Origin: Streptomyces xanthochromogenes
GTDB taxonomy: Bacteria; Actinomycetota; Actinomycetes; Streptomycetales; Streptomycetaceae
Assembly (NCBI RefSeq): GCF_014650455.1
Contig: NZ_BMUZ01000011.1
Location: 303,326 to 367,325 of the forward strand
Length of the DNA stretch: 64,000 nt
Direction of reading: 5' to 3'
Made by a program: the position numbers and the translations under genes. Of the stretch, positions 30,901-39,658 are shown in pieces. The notes beneath the pieces were generated by a model that ran no database searches, was not told where the DNA came from, and saw nothing but the letters and a program-made list of their open reading frames with translations. Every line of letters begins with the position of its first letter. The first letter of the stretch is position 1.

Positions 30901-32215
30901 AGCGTGCCCCCGCCGCGTCCAGGGGCCGGGCCGCGGGGCGCCCGCCTCCGGCCCGGTCCCGCTTCACCACCCCGCTGCGCAGGAGCAGTTGGAAGGCTCC
31001 GAGCAGTGCGGCGGTGGCGAGCGCGCTGTGCCAGAGCAGCTCGTCCAGACGCCCGGCGGAGAGATAGGCGCCCGCGGCGACCGCGGCCAGGGCGCACACC
31101 GCGCGGTCCACGATGCTCTCCACCGACAGGAGCGTGGCGCGCGGGGCGTGCGCGGGCATCGCGTCGTTCACCAGCTTGCGCTGCACCGGATACGCGAACC
31201 CGGTCGCGACGGCGAACAGGCAGAGCAGCGCGATCACGGTCCACGCACCGCCCAACGTCATGGCCGCCAGGGTGCCGGCGAGCGCGACGCTGAGGATCGA
31301 CACCCAGGCGACCGGCGGGAGCCGTCGGCCCAGCCACTGGGGGCGGGCCGAACCGACCGCCTCGGCCACCGTCATCGCCGCGAGGACGCCTCCGCTGGAC
31401 GCCTCGCCGATGCCGTGATCGAGCAGGATCGGCTGGAACAGGTTGACCTGGCAGATCCGGGACAGCGTGAAGATCGCCACCCCCTGCACCATCACCAGGG
31501 CCAGCCACGGCGAGGCGGCGACACAGCGCAACGCGGCACCGGCGTCCCGGAGGAACGCGCCGCCCCGGCGCCCCCCGTTCGCGTCCACCGCACGGTGGTC
31601 CGGCCCGGCGATCCGGGGCAGCGCGACGGCACAGACGAGGGAGCCGGCGGCGCTGGCCGCGCTGAGGACGTAGGGCGCCGCGTGGGCGACGGCCATGAGG
31701 GGCCCGACCAGCGGCCAGCACACGACCTTCGCCGCGAGTCCGAGCGCCCGCGCGGTGCCCTCCGCCTTCAGATAGTGCTCGCCGCACTTCTCGGCCCGCA
31801 GCCCGTCGTAGAGATAGGCGCTCGCCGCGCCCGAGGTGAGCGAGCGGCCCACCGCGATGGCGAGGAAGTGCACGAGGAAGCCCGTGTACGAGGCGCTGAA
31901 CACCGGCGCCAGGTTCGCCGCCGTCATCACCACCGCCCCGGCGCGCAGGCAGTTGCGGGCGCCGATGCGGTCGGCGATCAGCCCGGTCGGGATCTCGAAC
32001 AGGCAGAAGGCCACGTAGTAGATGCTCTGGATGCCGAAGATCTGGCCGTCCGAAAGACCGGCCTGCCGCTGGTACGCGTAGAAGACCGGCATCCACCACA
32101 GCAGGTTGAAGAGCAGCTGGAAGCCGTAGTTGAGCCGGACGATCCGGCGGGCGGTGCCGGTGAGGCCGGCGCCCGCCGCGCTGCCGGGCCGCCTCCCGGC
32201 GAGGAGCGCCCTCAC
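30893..32215 (-). CDS. MFS transporter of the ATP-grasp/dikinase operon
   Basis: A 440-residue major facilitator with about 12 membrane segments. The cytoplasmic loop 2-3 signature of MFS proteins appears as FEIPTGLIADRIGARN (about residues 60-75). The GTG at 32215 overlaps the dikinase stop by 4 nt (GTGA), so expression is tied to the operon. It most likely exports the product made by the two upstream enzymes. Arg/Gly-rich C-terminus after the last helix. Confidence 0.82.
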   Translation of the reverse strand: MRALLAGRRPGSAAGAGLTGTARRIVRLNYGFQLLFNLLWWMPVFYAYQRQAGLSDGQIFGIQSIYYVAFCLFEIPTGLIADRIGARNCLRAGAVVMTAANLAPVFSASYTGFLVHFLAIAVGRSLTSGAASAYLYDGLRAEKCGEHYLKAEGTARALGLAAKVVCWPLVGPLMAVAHAAPYVLSAASAAGSLVCAVALPRIAGPDHRAVDANGGRRGGAFLRDAGAALRCVAASPWLALVMVQGVAIFTLSRICQVNLFQPILLDHGIGEASSGGVLAAMTVAEAVGSARPQWLGRRLPPVAWVSILSVALAGTLAAMTLGGAWTVIALLCLFAVATGFAYPVQRKLVNDAMPAHAPRATLLSVESIVDRAVCALAAVAAGAYLSAGRLDELLWHSALATAALLGAFQLLLRSGVVKRDRAGGGRPAARPLDAAGARSR

Positions 32216-34221
32216 AGCGCGTACGGGCGGATCTGGACGAGGCGGAAGTCGCCCCGGTCCGTCATCAGCCACTCGATGTCCAGCGGCCGGTCCACGTCGT
32301 CCGCGCTGAAGTGGGACTGCAGCAGCCGCCCGGTCAGGGACAGGCCGGCGAGCCGCGCGCGGGTCGCGGCCGGCAGCCCGTCGCCCCAGGAGCCCAGGGC
32401 CACCGTGCGGCCGCCGCCCTCCACCGTGTTGTACAGGTACTGCTGCGGCAGGACCGAGCCGTCGACGACCTGCTCCGGGGAGCCGGGGGAACAGTTGAGG
32501 TACACGTTGCGGAAGTCCTCGCGGCGGGTCGGGTCGCAGGTCACCAGGACGCCCCCGAGCGAGGCGGGCACGTACTCCTGGACGATCACGCCCATGTAGG
32601 TGTCGTCGAGCGAGATCCCCACCTGGTGGCGCAGCCGCACACTGCGCGGCGACACGAGGGAGGCCCATACCTGGCGTACCGCGTCCAGGAGTTCGTCGGT
32701 TCCGTGGACGGCGGTGACGGAGTCGTAGACGCCGGCCGCCGAGAAGCCCGGCAGGTCCTCCGCGTTGGACGAGGAGCGCACCACCAGGCGTCCGCGCGCG
32801 GCCTCCGGGACGGGAAAGGCCCCCAGGATCTGCCGGGTGACGGACTCGGGTACGGGGGTGTGCCGGATGAGCTGCTGGAGTTGCAGACAGAGGGAGTCCA
32901 GCACTTCGGTGGCGTCGAGTTCGAGGGCCATCTTCAGTTTGCCGATGCCCTGCTGGAGTGCGGGCGACGAGGCGAGGAAGTGCTGCTGGAGCGCGAAGGG
33001 AAGGGCCACGCCCTCCGGAGCGCCGACCGTGGTGGCCACGAACTCGGCAGCCTTCGCACGGAGTTGGGGCAGCGAGGGGGCGTCCATGCCCAGCCGGGCG
33101 GCCAGATGGCCGTAGAGGTCCTCGCGGGGCGGACGCGGTCGTCCGTAGAAGGCGGTGAGATCGGCCGTCCGGCTGTCGAGGACGTGGTGCAGCTCGCCGA
33201 GGTTGGCCGCCTTGGTCCCGTACCGGTCGCGGTCGGCACTGCGCAGCCGGTGCAGGGACAGGACGGGGGCGTCTTCGAGCAGGGGCGGCTCCAGGCGTAT
33301 GCGCTGCTGGTGCCAGGCCGGGGCCCGCAGTTCCGGTTCCCGCTCCAGGCGCTCCACGGTGATCTCGTCCTCCGAGACCCGGTAGCGGACCCAGGCGCCG
33401 TCCGGTCCTTCGGTCCCGACGAGCTGATCGAGGTCCAGCACGATCGCGTTGGGTATGCCCCAGCCGGAGGCCAGGACGTTGGTGTGCGAAAGCGGTGTGA
33501 TCGGGGCCGTGTTGAGGAATCCGGCCACCCGGGGAACGTCGTCCGGCAGGCACGGCATGGCCACGATGTCCGCCCAGCCGAGCCCGGCCTCCGCGGCCGC
33601 GTACTCCTCGTGCGTACGGAAGTACCGCAGCCGTCCGGTGGCCTCGCCGGGATTCAGGGGGGTGCGGGTCCTGCTGCCGAAGAGCTCGTGGCTCAGGATG
33701 CGCGGCACCCGCTGTTCGCTGATCGCCGCCAGCTCCTCCTCCTGCCCGTGGTTGGCGGGCTTGAGCAGGACCGGCAGCCTCCCGTCGACCCGGGCCGTGA
33801 CGAACTCGTAGAAGAAGGACAGGAGTTGGCCGTTCATCGTGTCGGCCTCGGTCGTCTCCAGGACGAGGAAGGTGCGTTCGCGGCCGTCCGCGTCCTCGTC
33901 GGTGTGCAGGGACAGCACACCGAGCAGGAAGCGGCGTTCGGGGTCCATGTAGACGGAGGCGTTGAACGCGTCGAGCCGCGCGTCCAGTTCGGCGAGTTCC
34001 ATGCCGAGGACGCGGGTGGCGATGTAGTTGACGTGGAAGGGGTGGGCTGCCGTGTCGAGCAGGTGCCAGACGTTCTCGGCGCGGTCGACGACGACCTTCA
34101 GGTAGGGGTGGCCGGCCAGGACGCCGGAGAGCGTGCGGAAGAGCGGCAGGGAGAGATTCTCGCCGATGACCGTACGGTCCGTGGCCGGGCCGGGCGCGTC
34201 GGTGAACAGCGCGGCGGTCAT
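32212..34221 (-). CDS. Dikinase-like enzyme with phosphohistidine domain ahead of a PPDK-type ATP-binding domain
   Basis: A 669-residue enzyme. Residues 1-150 form an N-terminal domain I do not recognise. Residues about 170-270 resemble the swivelling phosphohistidine domain of PEP-utilising enzymes, with the catalytic His246 in TPLSHTNVLASGWGIPNA. Residues about 330-669 are a PPDK/PEP-synthase ATP-binding domain (GTKAANLGEL 335-344, RSSSNAEDLPG 482-492, IVQEYVP, GVLVTCDPTR, and DIEWLMTDRGDFRLVQIRP at the end). The C-terminal PEP-binding TIM barrel of true PEP synthases is absent, and the His-then-ATP order is that of alpha-glucan water dikinases, not PEP synthase or rifampin phosphotransferase. 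It probably transfers the ATP beta-phosphate to a small molecule or to water plus acceptor. 4-nt overlaps on both sides bind it into the operon. Confidence 0.7.
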   Translation of the reverse strand: MTAALFTDAPGPATDRTVIGENLSLPLFRTLSGVLAGHPYLKVVVDRAENVWHLLDTAAHPFHVNYIATRVLGMELAELDARLDAFNASVYMDPERRFLLGVLSLHTDEDADGRERTFLVLETTEADTMNGQLLSFFYEFVTARVDGRLPVLLKPANHGQEEELAAISEQRVPRILSHELFGSRTRTPLNPGEATGRLRYFRTHEEYAAAEAGLGWADIVAMPCLPDDVPRVAGFLNTAPITPLSHTNVLASGWGIPNAIVLDLDQLVGTEGPDGAWVRYRVSEDEITVERLEREPELRAPAWHQQRIRLEPPLLEDAPVLSLHRLRSADRDRYGTKAANLGELHHVLDSRTADLTAFYGRPRPPREDLYGHLAARLGMDAPSLPQLRAKAAEFVATTVGAPEGVALPFALQQHFLASSPALQQGIGKLKMALELDATEVLDSLCLQLQQLIRHTPVPESVTRQILGAFPVPEAARGRLVVRSSSNAEDLPGFSAAGVYDSVTAVHGTDELLDAVRQVWASLVSPRSVRLRHQVGISLDDTYMGVIVQEYVPASLGGVLVTCDPTRREDFRNVYLNCSPGSPEQVVDGSVLPQQYLYNTVEGGGRTVALGSWGDGLPAATRARLAGLSLTGRLLQSHFSADDVDRPLDIEWLMTDRGDFRLVQIRPYAL

Positions 34222-35591
34222 ATGGAGACCTCCTCGCGGTGCGCGGCGGGCAGCACCCGCGGCAGGGCGTCCACCAGCGTCTCGAAGTCGCGCAGCACCG
34301 TGCGCGGGTCGGTGGCCGAGAGCAGGCACAGGGCCGCCATCGTGTTGGCACCGGCGGCCGGGTCGTAGACCGGCACGAGGTCGCCGTCGGCGAGCGAGCT
34401 CTCCGCGACGACGGACAGCTCGCTGCCCCGGCTGAGCGGCACGCGCTCCGCGACGGCCGGGAAGTTCCAGACCCTGCGGTCCTGCCAGGCCTCGCCCCGG
34501 CCGTCGACGGCGAGGACGACGAGGGAGCCCGCCGCGCCCCGTGCCCGGGCCGGGGTGAGGGCCTGCTCGGGCCACTCGACCGGGCGCCCGAGGAGCTGGT
34601 CGACGAGCATGCCGACGAGGTCGAGCCCGAAGACCTCCTCGATCTGCGGCACCGTCATCGCGCCGCCGAACCGGGCAGCCGTCTCGATCAGCCACATGGC
34701 GCCGTCCGCGCCGAGCTTGATCTCGGTGTGCGTCCCGCAGTCGCGCAGGCCGAGGGCGTCGACGGCCTGCCGGGCGAGGGCCACGATCCGGTCCTGGGCA
34801 TCGGGCGAGAGCAGCGCGGGGGTGATGCCCGCACGCTCGGTGAACGGCTCGACCGTGGGCATCCGGCCACTGAGGCAGACCGGGTGGAAGGTGCCGTCCG
34901 CCACCACGCCCTCGACGCTGACGTAGTCGCCCCAGCCGGGCTCGTCGAACCAGTCCGCGACGGCTCCGGTGACGATCTGCTCCACGACGAAGTCGGCGTC
35001 GGCTTCGGCCACATGAAGCTCGGCATAGCCCAACTGTGCCGATTCGGCCATGACATGGCGCGAACGGTGCCAGGCGTCGGACACCTCGTGCGGTGCGCGG
35101 ATGGTCTGGTGCGCGGTGGAACCGGCGCTCCAGGCCGCCTTGAGGAGCATCGGATAGGGCAGCGCGCGGGCCGCCTCGTGCAGGTCCTCCTCCGTGGCGA
35201 CGGCGCGGAACTCCGGCTGCGGCAGGCCGTGTCGCTGCCAGGTGCGCCGCATCAGACGCTTGTCGCGGGCGAGCGCGGCTGCGCCGCCGGCCCCCGCCAG
35301 GCCGAGCGCCTCACACGCCTCGGCGACCGCCACGACCGCGTACTCGGAGAAGGTGAGCACCGCGTCCGCCCCCACGGACTCGGCCCGCGACACGATCAGT
35401 GACACCAGGTCCGAGCGCTGCGTGTCGGCGGGCGTCACGACCGAGGCACACAGTCTCCGGGCGGCACCCGCCACGGAGGGAGGAAGAGCGCTGAGCGCCA
35501 GCAGGTGTACTTCCGCCCTCGCGGCCGTCCGGGACAGGACGTGACCGAGCGGCGGACCACCCTTGGCATGCACCAACAGCACCTTGCTCAC
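34218..35591 (-). CDS. ATP-grasp carboxylate-amine ligase family protein
   Basis: A 457-residue ATP-grasp enzyme, first gene of the operon. An N-terminal Rossmann-like region (..AESVGADAVLTFSEYAVVAVAEA..) is followed by ATP-grasp subdomains: ..DKRLMRRTWQRHGLPQPEF.. (lid), ..PMLLKAAWSAGS.., and the Mg-binding end ..EIKLGADGAMWLIETAARFGGAMT.., which is the ExNxRxGG-like motif with E-x-A-A-R-F-G-G. The GTG at 35591 is chosen for the GGAGACGAAC upstream and conserved SKVLLVHAKG start. Family members form peptide or amide bonds through an acyl-phosphate. The paired dikinase and exporter suggest a small secreted ligated and phosphorylated product. Confidence 0.78.
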   Translation of the reverse strand: MSKVLLVHAKGGPPLGHVLSRTAARAEVHLLALSALPPSVAGAARRLCASVVTPADTQRSDLVSLIVSRAESVGADAVLTFSEYAVVAVAEACEALGLAGAGGAAALARDKRLMRRTWQRHGLPQPEFRAVATEEDLHEAARALPYPMLLKAAWSAGSTAHQTIRAPHEVSDAWHRSRHVMAESAQLGYAELHVAEADADFVVEQIVTGAVADWFDEPGWGDYVSVEGVVADGTFHPVCLSGRMPTVEPFTERAGITPALLSPDAQDRIVALARQAVDALGLRDCGTHTEIKLGADGAMWLIETAARFGGAMTVPQIEEVFGLDLVGMLVDQLLGRPVEWPEQALTPARARGAAGSLVVLAVDGRGEAWQDRRVWNFPAVAERVPLSRGSELSVVAESSLADGDLVPVYDPAAGANTMAALCLLSATDPRTVLRDFETLVDALPRVLPAAHREEVSI

Positions 35592-35618
35592 TGAAGTTCG
35601 TCTCCATTCGTCCGTGTG

Positions 35619-35683
35619 GTACGTGCCCCGTACATGTCGTACGCGTCGCACGTGCCGGATGGGTGCCGTACGTGTCGCCGTAC
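35619..35683. promoter_or_regulatory. Cluster of GTAC elements in the divergent promoter region
   Basis: GTAC occurs five times at 35619, 35630, 35639, 35668 and 35680, mostly within ACGT/GTACGTG contexts and roughly one helical turn apart. It lies 28-92 bp upstream of the ATP-grasp start, a likely regulator-binding region. Confidence 0.35.
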
Positions 35684-35803
35684 GGACCGGTGATGCGCGT
35701 CGGGCGTGGGGGAAGCCCGGTGTATGTGTCGGGGCGTGTTCACCCGCACACTCAAGGGGACCACCCGACAGACGCCCGCGGCACCGCTGGGGACGTCTGC
35801 CGT

Positions 35804-35819
35804 TCAGGCAAATGCCTGA
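35804..35819. promoter_or_regulatory. Palindromic operator candidate upstream of the PAS-LuxR gene
   Basis: A perfect palindrome TCAGGCA-AA-TGCCTGA, 150 bp before the regulator start. The symmetry suits a dimeric LuxR-type regulator. The rest of the 377-bp intergenic region holds no gene. Confidence 0.45.
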
Positions 35820-35968
35820 GTCGCAGGCCGTGTTGGGGTACCGGCAGAGTTCCGCGGCCTCTCGGACGGCCTCCACTTCGGCCGAGAACCGAGCATGCGC
35901 GGGATCGGCACGGGATACCCATCGCATGTGACTGTGCGTCAGCCGGTTGCATACGGACGGAGACCGCT

Positions 35969-37063
35969 GTGGACGATTCCAGCCTCAAGGCACTGCTCGC
36001 CGATGCCCAGGGCGCCGGGGCGAAAGCCCCTGCCCACCCCGTGCCCACCCGCACGGCCTCCGAAGTCCCCCAGCGCTACGACGCGTTCGCGGGGCTCGCC
36101 GACCTCGCCCCGGCCGCAGCCTTCCTCCGGGACAGTGAGGGGCGATACCTGTGGGCCAACCACGCCTACGCGCACCTCTACGGCACCGTGCCGGAGGAGC
36201 TCGTCGGCAAGTACATCGAGGACTTCGACGCACCCGCCGAGGCGGAGCAGTTCCGCGCCCTGGACCAGGAGATACTCGGCCGCGGGACTCCGGTGCGCCA
36301 CACCCTCGACTACCGGCGCCCGGACGGCAGTCCGGGCCAGGCGGTGGGCCACCGGTTCCCGGTGCGGGAGAACGGGCGGACCTGTGTCGCCGGGATCTAC
36401 GTCGACGTCACGGACCAACTGCGCACCCGGGTCCAGTGGCAGGAGGCCGAGGACAACCTGCAGGCGTTACGGGACCACAGCGGGCTGCCCTGCGCACTCC
36501 TGTCGGCGAACGGGCGCGTGGTCGAGGCGAGCGCGGCGGCGGCGGAGGTCTTCCAGCTCAGCCTGCCCGAGCTCGTGGGCCGCCGCGCCCACACCCTGCT
36601 CGCCCCCGACCCCGGCCTCGACCGGCTGCACCGCAGGTGGAACGGTTTGATAGCGCGCCGCACCAGACGCGTGGAGACGTCCGCGGTGCTCGTCGACGCG
36701 GAGGGGCGCCAGCGTCGCGCACAGCTCCACCTGACGACGGTCGGCCGTTCCACCGCTCGGGCCCGGCACGTATGGGCCGTCGTCACCCACCAGAGCCTCG
36801 CGCACGAGACCCACCCCTCCCTCACCGCGGCGCAGATCCGCATCCTCTCCCTCCTCGCGGCGGGCAGCAGCAACGGTGACATCGCCGCCTCCCTGAAGCT
36901 GTCCCGTCAGACGGTCGACTACCACCTGAGCCGCCTGCGCGACCTGCTGGGCGCCGCGACCCGTCCCGCCCTCGTGGCCCGCGCCTACGTCCTCGGCATC
37001 CTCTCCCCGGAGGCCTGGCCCCCGCGGTCGGCCACGGCCACGCATCCGCTCAGTACGGCGTGA
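35969..37063 (+). CDS. PAS-domain LuxR-family regulator with a TTA codon
   Basis: A 364-residue regulator. The first PAS domain spans about 43-150 (..AAFLRDSEGRYLWANHAYAHLYG..), a second PAS-like domain about 165-275 (..CALLSANGRVVEASAAAAEVF..), and a LuxR helix-turn-helix about 295-355 (..LTAAQIRILSLLAAGSSNGDIAASLKLSRQTVDYHLSRLRDLLG..). Leu167 is encoded by TTA (36467-36469), so translation probably depends on the bldA tRNA, as for many pathway-specific activators. The GTG at 35969 has GGAG 8 nt upstream. Its divergent orientation to the ATP-grasp operon makes it the likely cluster-situated activator. Confidence 0.82.
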   Translation: MDDSSLKALLADAQGAGAKAPAHPVPTRTASEVPQRYDAFAGLADLAPAAAFLRDSEGRYLWANHAYAHLYGTVPEELVGKYIEDFDAPAEAEQFRALDQEILGRGTPVRHTLDYRRPDGSPGQAVGHRFPVRENGRTCVAGIYVDVTDQLRTRVQWQEAEDNLQALRDHSGLPCALLSANGRVVEASAAAAEVFQLSLPELVGRRAHTLLAPDPGLDRLHRRWNGLIARRTRRVETSAVLVDAEGRQRRAQLHLTTVGRSTARARHVWAVVTHQSLAHETHPSLTAAQIRILSLLAAGSSNGDIAASLKLSRQTVDYHLSRLRDLLGAATRPALVARAYVLGILSPEAWPPRSATATHPLSTA

Positions 37064-37241
37064 GGGGTGGGTCGAGACCGGCGTGGAGGTGTCGGGCACC
37101 GGCGGCTGTCGCGCCGCCAGCGTCGAGCGCGTCCGCGCGGGCCGGGGCGACCCGTGACGACCCGTGCCGCACCCATCGACGAAGCGGCGCGGGCGCTCCG
37201 TCGGCACAGCACGCGCGACGTACTGACAGGCGTACTGAAAG

Positions 37242-37270
37242 GGGCCGGGCGAGGGCTGGAGCCCCGGCCC
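37242..37270. terminator. Hairpin between PAS-LuxR and HxlR genes
   Basis: GGGCCGGG (37242-37249) pairs with CCCGGCCC (37263-37270). The two genes are convergent, and the hairpin lies just past the HxlR stop. Confidence 0.5.
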
Positions 37271-37279
37271 GGCTCGGCC

Positions 37280-37651
37280 CTACGCCGTGACGCGCGGTGG
37301 CAGCCGCCGGGTGATCCGGTCGAACAGATCCGTCAGCGGCTCGGCCACGTCCTGGCCGAACTCCGTGAGTCCGTACGTGACTTGGGGCGGTGTCGTCGGT
37401 TCGACCTCGCGCCACACCAGGCCGTCAAGCACCAGCGCGCGCAGGGTCTGGGAGAGCATCTTCTCGCTGACGCCCTGAATGCTCTCGCGCAGTTCGTAGA
37501 ACCGAAGGGCGTTGCTCCGCAGGGAGATCAGCACCCAGATGCCCCATCGGCTGGTCACATGGTCCACCATGTCGCGCGCCGGGCAGTCGGTGTGAAACAC
37601 CTCATACCGCGGGCCCGGCACGACCGGCTTCAGCTGCGCGCCTTCATCCAT
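37280..37651 (-). CDS. HxlR-family transcriptional regulator
   Basis: A 123-residue winged-helix protein with the HxlR signature: CPARDMVDHVTSRWGIWVLISLRSNALRFYELRESIQGVSEKMLSQTLRALVLDGLV spans the domain (quoted in parts: the conserved Cys and W-G-x-W-V-L). The single Cys in DCPARDM may be redox-sensitive, as in QorR/HypR. It is divergent from the NmrA-like reductase gene with a palindrome between them, the usual arrangement for HxlR control of a quinone or aldehyde reductase. Confidence 0.85.
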   Translation of the reverse strand: MDEGAQLKPVVPGPRYEVFHTDCPARDMVDHVTSRWGIWVLISLRSNALRFYELRESIQGVSEKMLSQTLRALVLDGLVWREVEPTTPPQVTYGLTEFGQDVAEPLTDLFDRITRRLPPRVTA

Positions 37652-37677
37652 GTCCGGAGCTTACCTCCGGGTACGTT

Positions 37678-37692
37678 CTTACGAAAAGTAAG
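37678..37692. promoter_or_regulatory. HxlR operator candidate
   Basis: A perfect inverted repeat CTTAC-GAAAA-GTAAG in the 92-bp divergent region between the HxlR and NmrA-like genes. It is AT-rich and centrally placed, consistent with repression of both genes. Confidence 0.6.
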
Positions 37693-37743
37693 CCTGCCTC
37701 CTAGCGTCGAGCGCCTTGGTACTCAACGCATGGGGAGCTGAAC

Positions 37744-38583
37744 ATGATCGTGGTGACCGGAGCCACCGGAAACATCGGCCGGCCCTTGACGCAGGCACTC
37801 GCCGAGGCGGGGCAAGAAGTGACGGCGGTGTCGCGGCGCGCGGCCGAGGTACCGGACGGAGTCCGGCACTTCACCGCCGACCTGACCCAACCGGCTTCTC
37901 TCATACCCGCGTTGGAGGGGGCGAAGGCCCTGTTCCTCCTGCTGTCCGGCGACCTGCACGCCCCCGACGCGAGGCCGGCCGACCTCATCGAACTGGCCGC
38001 GGCCCACGGGGTCCGCCGGGTCGTCCTGCTGTCCTCGCAAGGCGTCTCGACCCGGCCGCACGGGCCGTCCCGGATCGCGATGCGCGCGCTGGAGGACTCC
38101 CTGCGGGCGTCCGGTCTCGACTGGGCCGTCGTGCGGCCGGGCGGCTTCGCCTCGAACGCCTTCGCCTGGGCGGAGTCCGTCCGCACCCGGGGGACGGTCG
38201 CCGCGCCCTTCGGTGACGTCGGTGTTCCCGTCGTCGACCCGGCGGACATCGCCGAAGTCTCGGCGGCCTGCCTCCTCGGGGACCGGCACACCGGCGGGAT
38301 CTTCGAGCTGACCGGTCCGGAGGTGATCACGCCACGCCAGCAGGCCGAGGCCATCGCCGCCGCGCTCGGCTCACCGATACGGTTCCACGAGCTCACCCGC
38401 GCCGAGGCCAAGGCCGCGATGACCCGGTTCGTGCCGGCCGAACTGGCCGACGACACCCTGGACATCATCTCCGACCCGCTCCCCGCCGAACTGCGGATCA
38501 GTCCGGACGTGGAACGCGTCCTCGGCCGTGCCCCGCGCTCCTTCGGCGACTGGGTGGGCCGGAACATCGCCGCCTTCCGCTGA
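37744..38583 (+). CDS. NmrA-like NAD(P)-binding reductase
   Basis: A 279-residue atypical short-chain reductase. The N-terminal nucleotide-binding motif is TGATGNIG (GxxGxxG) at residues 5-12; ..VVLLSSQGVS.. is strand 5, and the YxxxK of classical SDRs is absent, as in NmrA/QOR2 proteins. It probably reduces quinones or acts as a redox sensor. The ATG at 37744 follows GGGGAG. Regulated by the divergent HxlR protein. Confidence 0.85.
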   Translation: MIVVTGATGNIGRPLTQALAEAGQEVTAVSRRAAEVPDGVRHFTADLTQPASLIPALEGAKALFLLLSGDLHAPDARPADLIELAAAHGVRRVVLLSSQGVSTRPHGPSRIAMRALEDSLRASGLDWAVVRPGGFASNAFAWAESVRTRGTVAAPFGDVGVPVVDPADIAEVSAACLLGDRHTGGIFELTGPEVITPRQQAEAIAAALGSPIRFHELTRAEAKAAMTRFVPAELADDTLDIISDPLPAELRISPDVERVLGRAPRSFGDWVGRNIAAFR

Positions 38584-38598
38584 GCGGCGGCGCACCAC

Positions 38599-38616
38599 GG
38601 CCCTCGCACGAGGGCC
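38599..38616 (+). terminator. Short hairpin after the NmrA-like gene
   Basis: GGCCCTCG/CGAGGGCC with a very tight loop, 15 nt after the stop, followed by TTGT. Confidence 0.5.
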
Positions 38617-38724
38617 TTGTCGACACCGCGACCGGCAAGGCCCTTCGCCTCGTCACCGGGCGCCCCACCTATAACCGTGTGCGCCGGCCGACGAGCCGTT
38701 GCCCCTCGGGGGTGCCCCGCCGTG

Positions 38725-39658
38725 TCACGGACTCGGCGGGGTCCGCGCCGCGTCGGACGCCGGCTCCCCCGGAGGCCGGTGCGGGAGCTCCGCGGGGAAC
38801 GACCGCGCGAAGCGCGGGCCGCAGTAACCCGGCTCGGGCGGTGGCCGCAGCAGGGCCGTCGGCGTCGCGGGGGCCGTGGCGGTGTCGGCCTCGGCCAGCA
38901 GACGAGCCACCGACTCCCGCACCGTCGAGGTGACGAACGCGTAGACGTGCTCGGGGTCCGCGGTACGGAACGCCGCGGGCGCGCCGCGGCCCAATCGCGT
39001 ACGGGCAGGCAGCCGGGTATCTCGGCGGCACCGGGAGCGCTGTCGTGGACCAGCACCGTGGCCCCGGCCGCGGCCAGTTCCGCGGCCGGCACCGCGCCCA
39101 CCCTGCCGGCGCCGTGCACCAGGACCCGCAGTCCCGCGACCGGCCCGCCGCTCCACGCCTCCAGGGCGCCCAACACACCGAAGGCGGTGGAGACATGGGG
39201 CTCGACGGGCTGCCGACGGCGTTCAGCACGTACGGGGTGAGGCAGGCGAGACGTGCCATGTCGTGGGCCGTCACCCCCATGTCCGCGCCGGTGTAGAGGG
39301 TGCCCGCGTACTGGTCGAGTACGGCGGCCGTCCAGGCGAGGAGTTCGTCGTCGACGGCTTTCGCGCCGGTGAGCACCAGCTTGGCCCCGGAGAAGCCGGT
39401 GCGGTGCAGTTGGTGTTTGAGGAGCATCTCGGCCGCGAGCCGACGGCTGAGGCGGCAGGGCCCTCCGCCGGCGAACCGTCCGGTGACGAGCCGCAGGCCG
39501 CCGTTGGCCGGCAGGGGCTCGTCCCGCGCGCCGCGCGCGAGAGCGACATGGAGCATGGCGCCCGCCGGGCCCCGGAAACGGCTGACCCTGATGTCGGGCG
39601 CGGCCGGTGCCCGACCGGCCGTGGCGCACGCGGTGTGCGCCTCGTGGCCGGGGTTCAT
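38725..39658 (-). pseudogene. Broken Glu/Leu/Phe/Val dehydrogenase gene
   Basis: Three reading frames each carry part of an NAD-dependent branched-chain amino-acid dehydrogenase. Frame one from the ATG at 39658 gives ..GAKLVLTGAKAVDDELL.. and ..TLYTGADMGVTAHDMARL... At about 39212 the frame shifts by one base and continues as ..VEPHVSTAFGVLGALEAW.. and the NAD motif VLVHGAGRVGA. At about 38990 it shifts again to ..EHVYAFVTSTVRESVARLL... About 100 residues normally found between the NAD motif and the C-terminal helix are missing. Intact enzymes run about 360 residues. The start overlaps the preceding FAD-oxidase remnant by 4 nt, so the two were once an operon. Confidence 0.75.

Noticed and set aside
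32212..34221. Calling the dikinase a PEP synthase or a rifampin phosphotransferase
   Set aside because: The PEP-binding barrel is missing, and the phosphohistidine domain precedes the ATP-binding domain, opposite to both enzymes.
30893..34351. Minus-strand frame of 1152 codons spanning dikinase and MFS
   Set aside because: Only the part after 32215 (MFS) is protein-like. Upstream it is an out-of-frame read of the dikinase gene.
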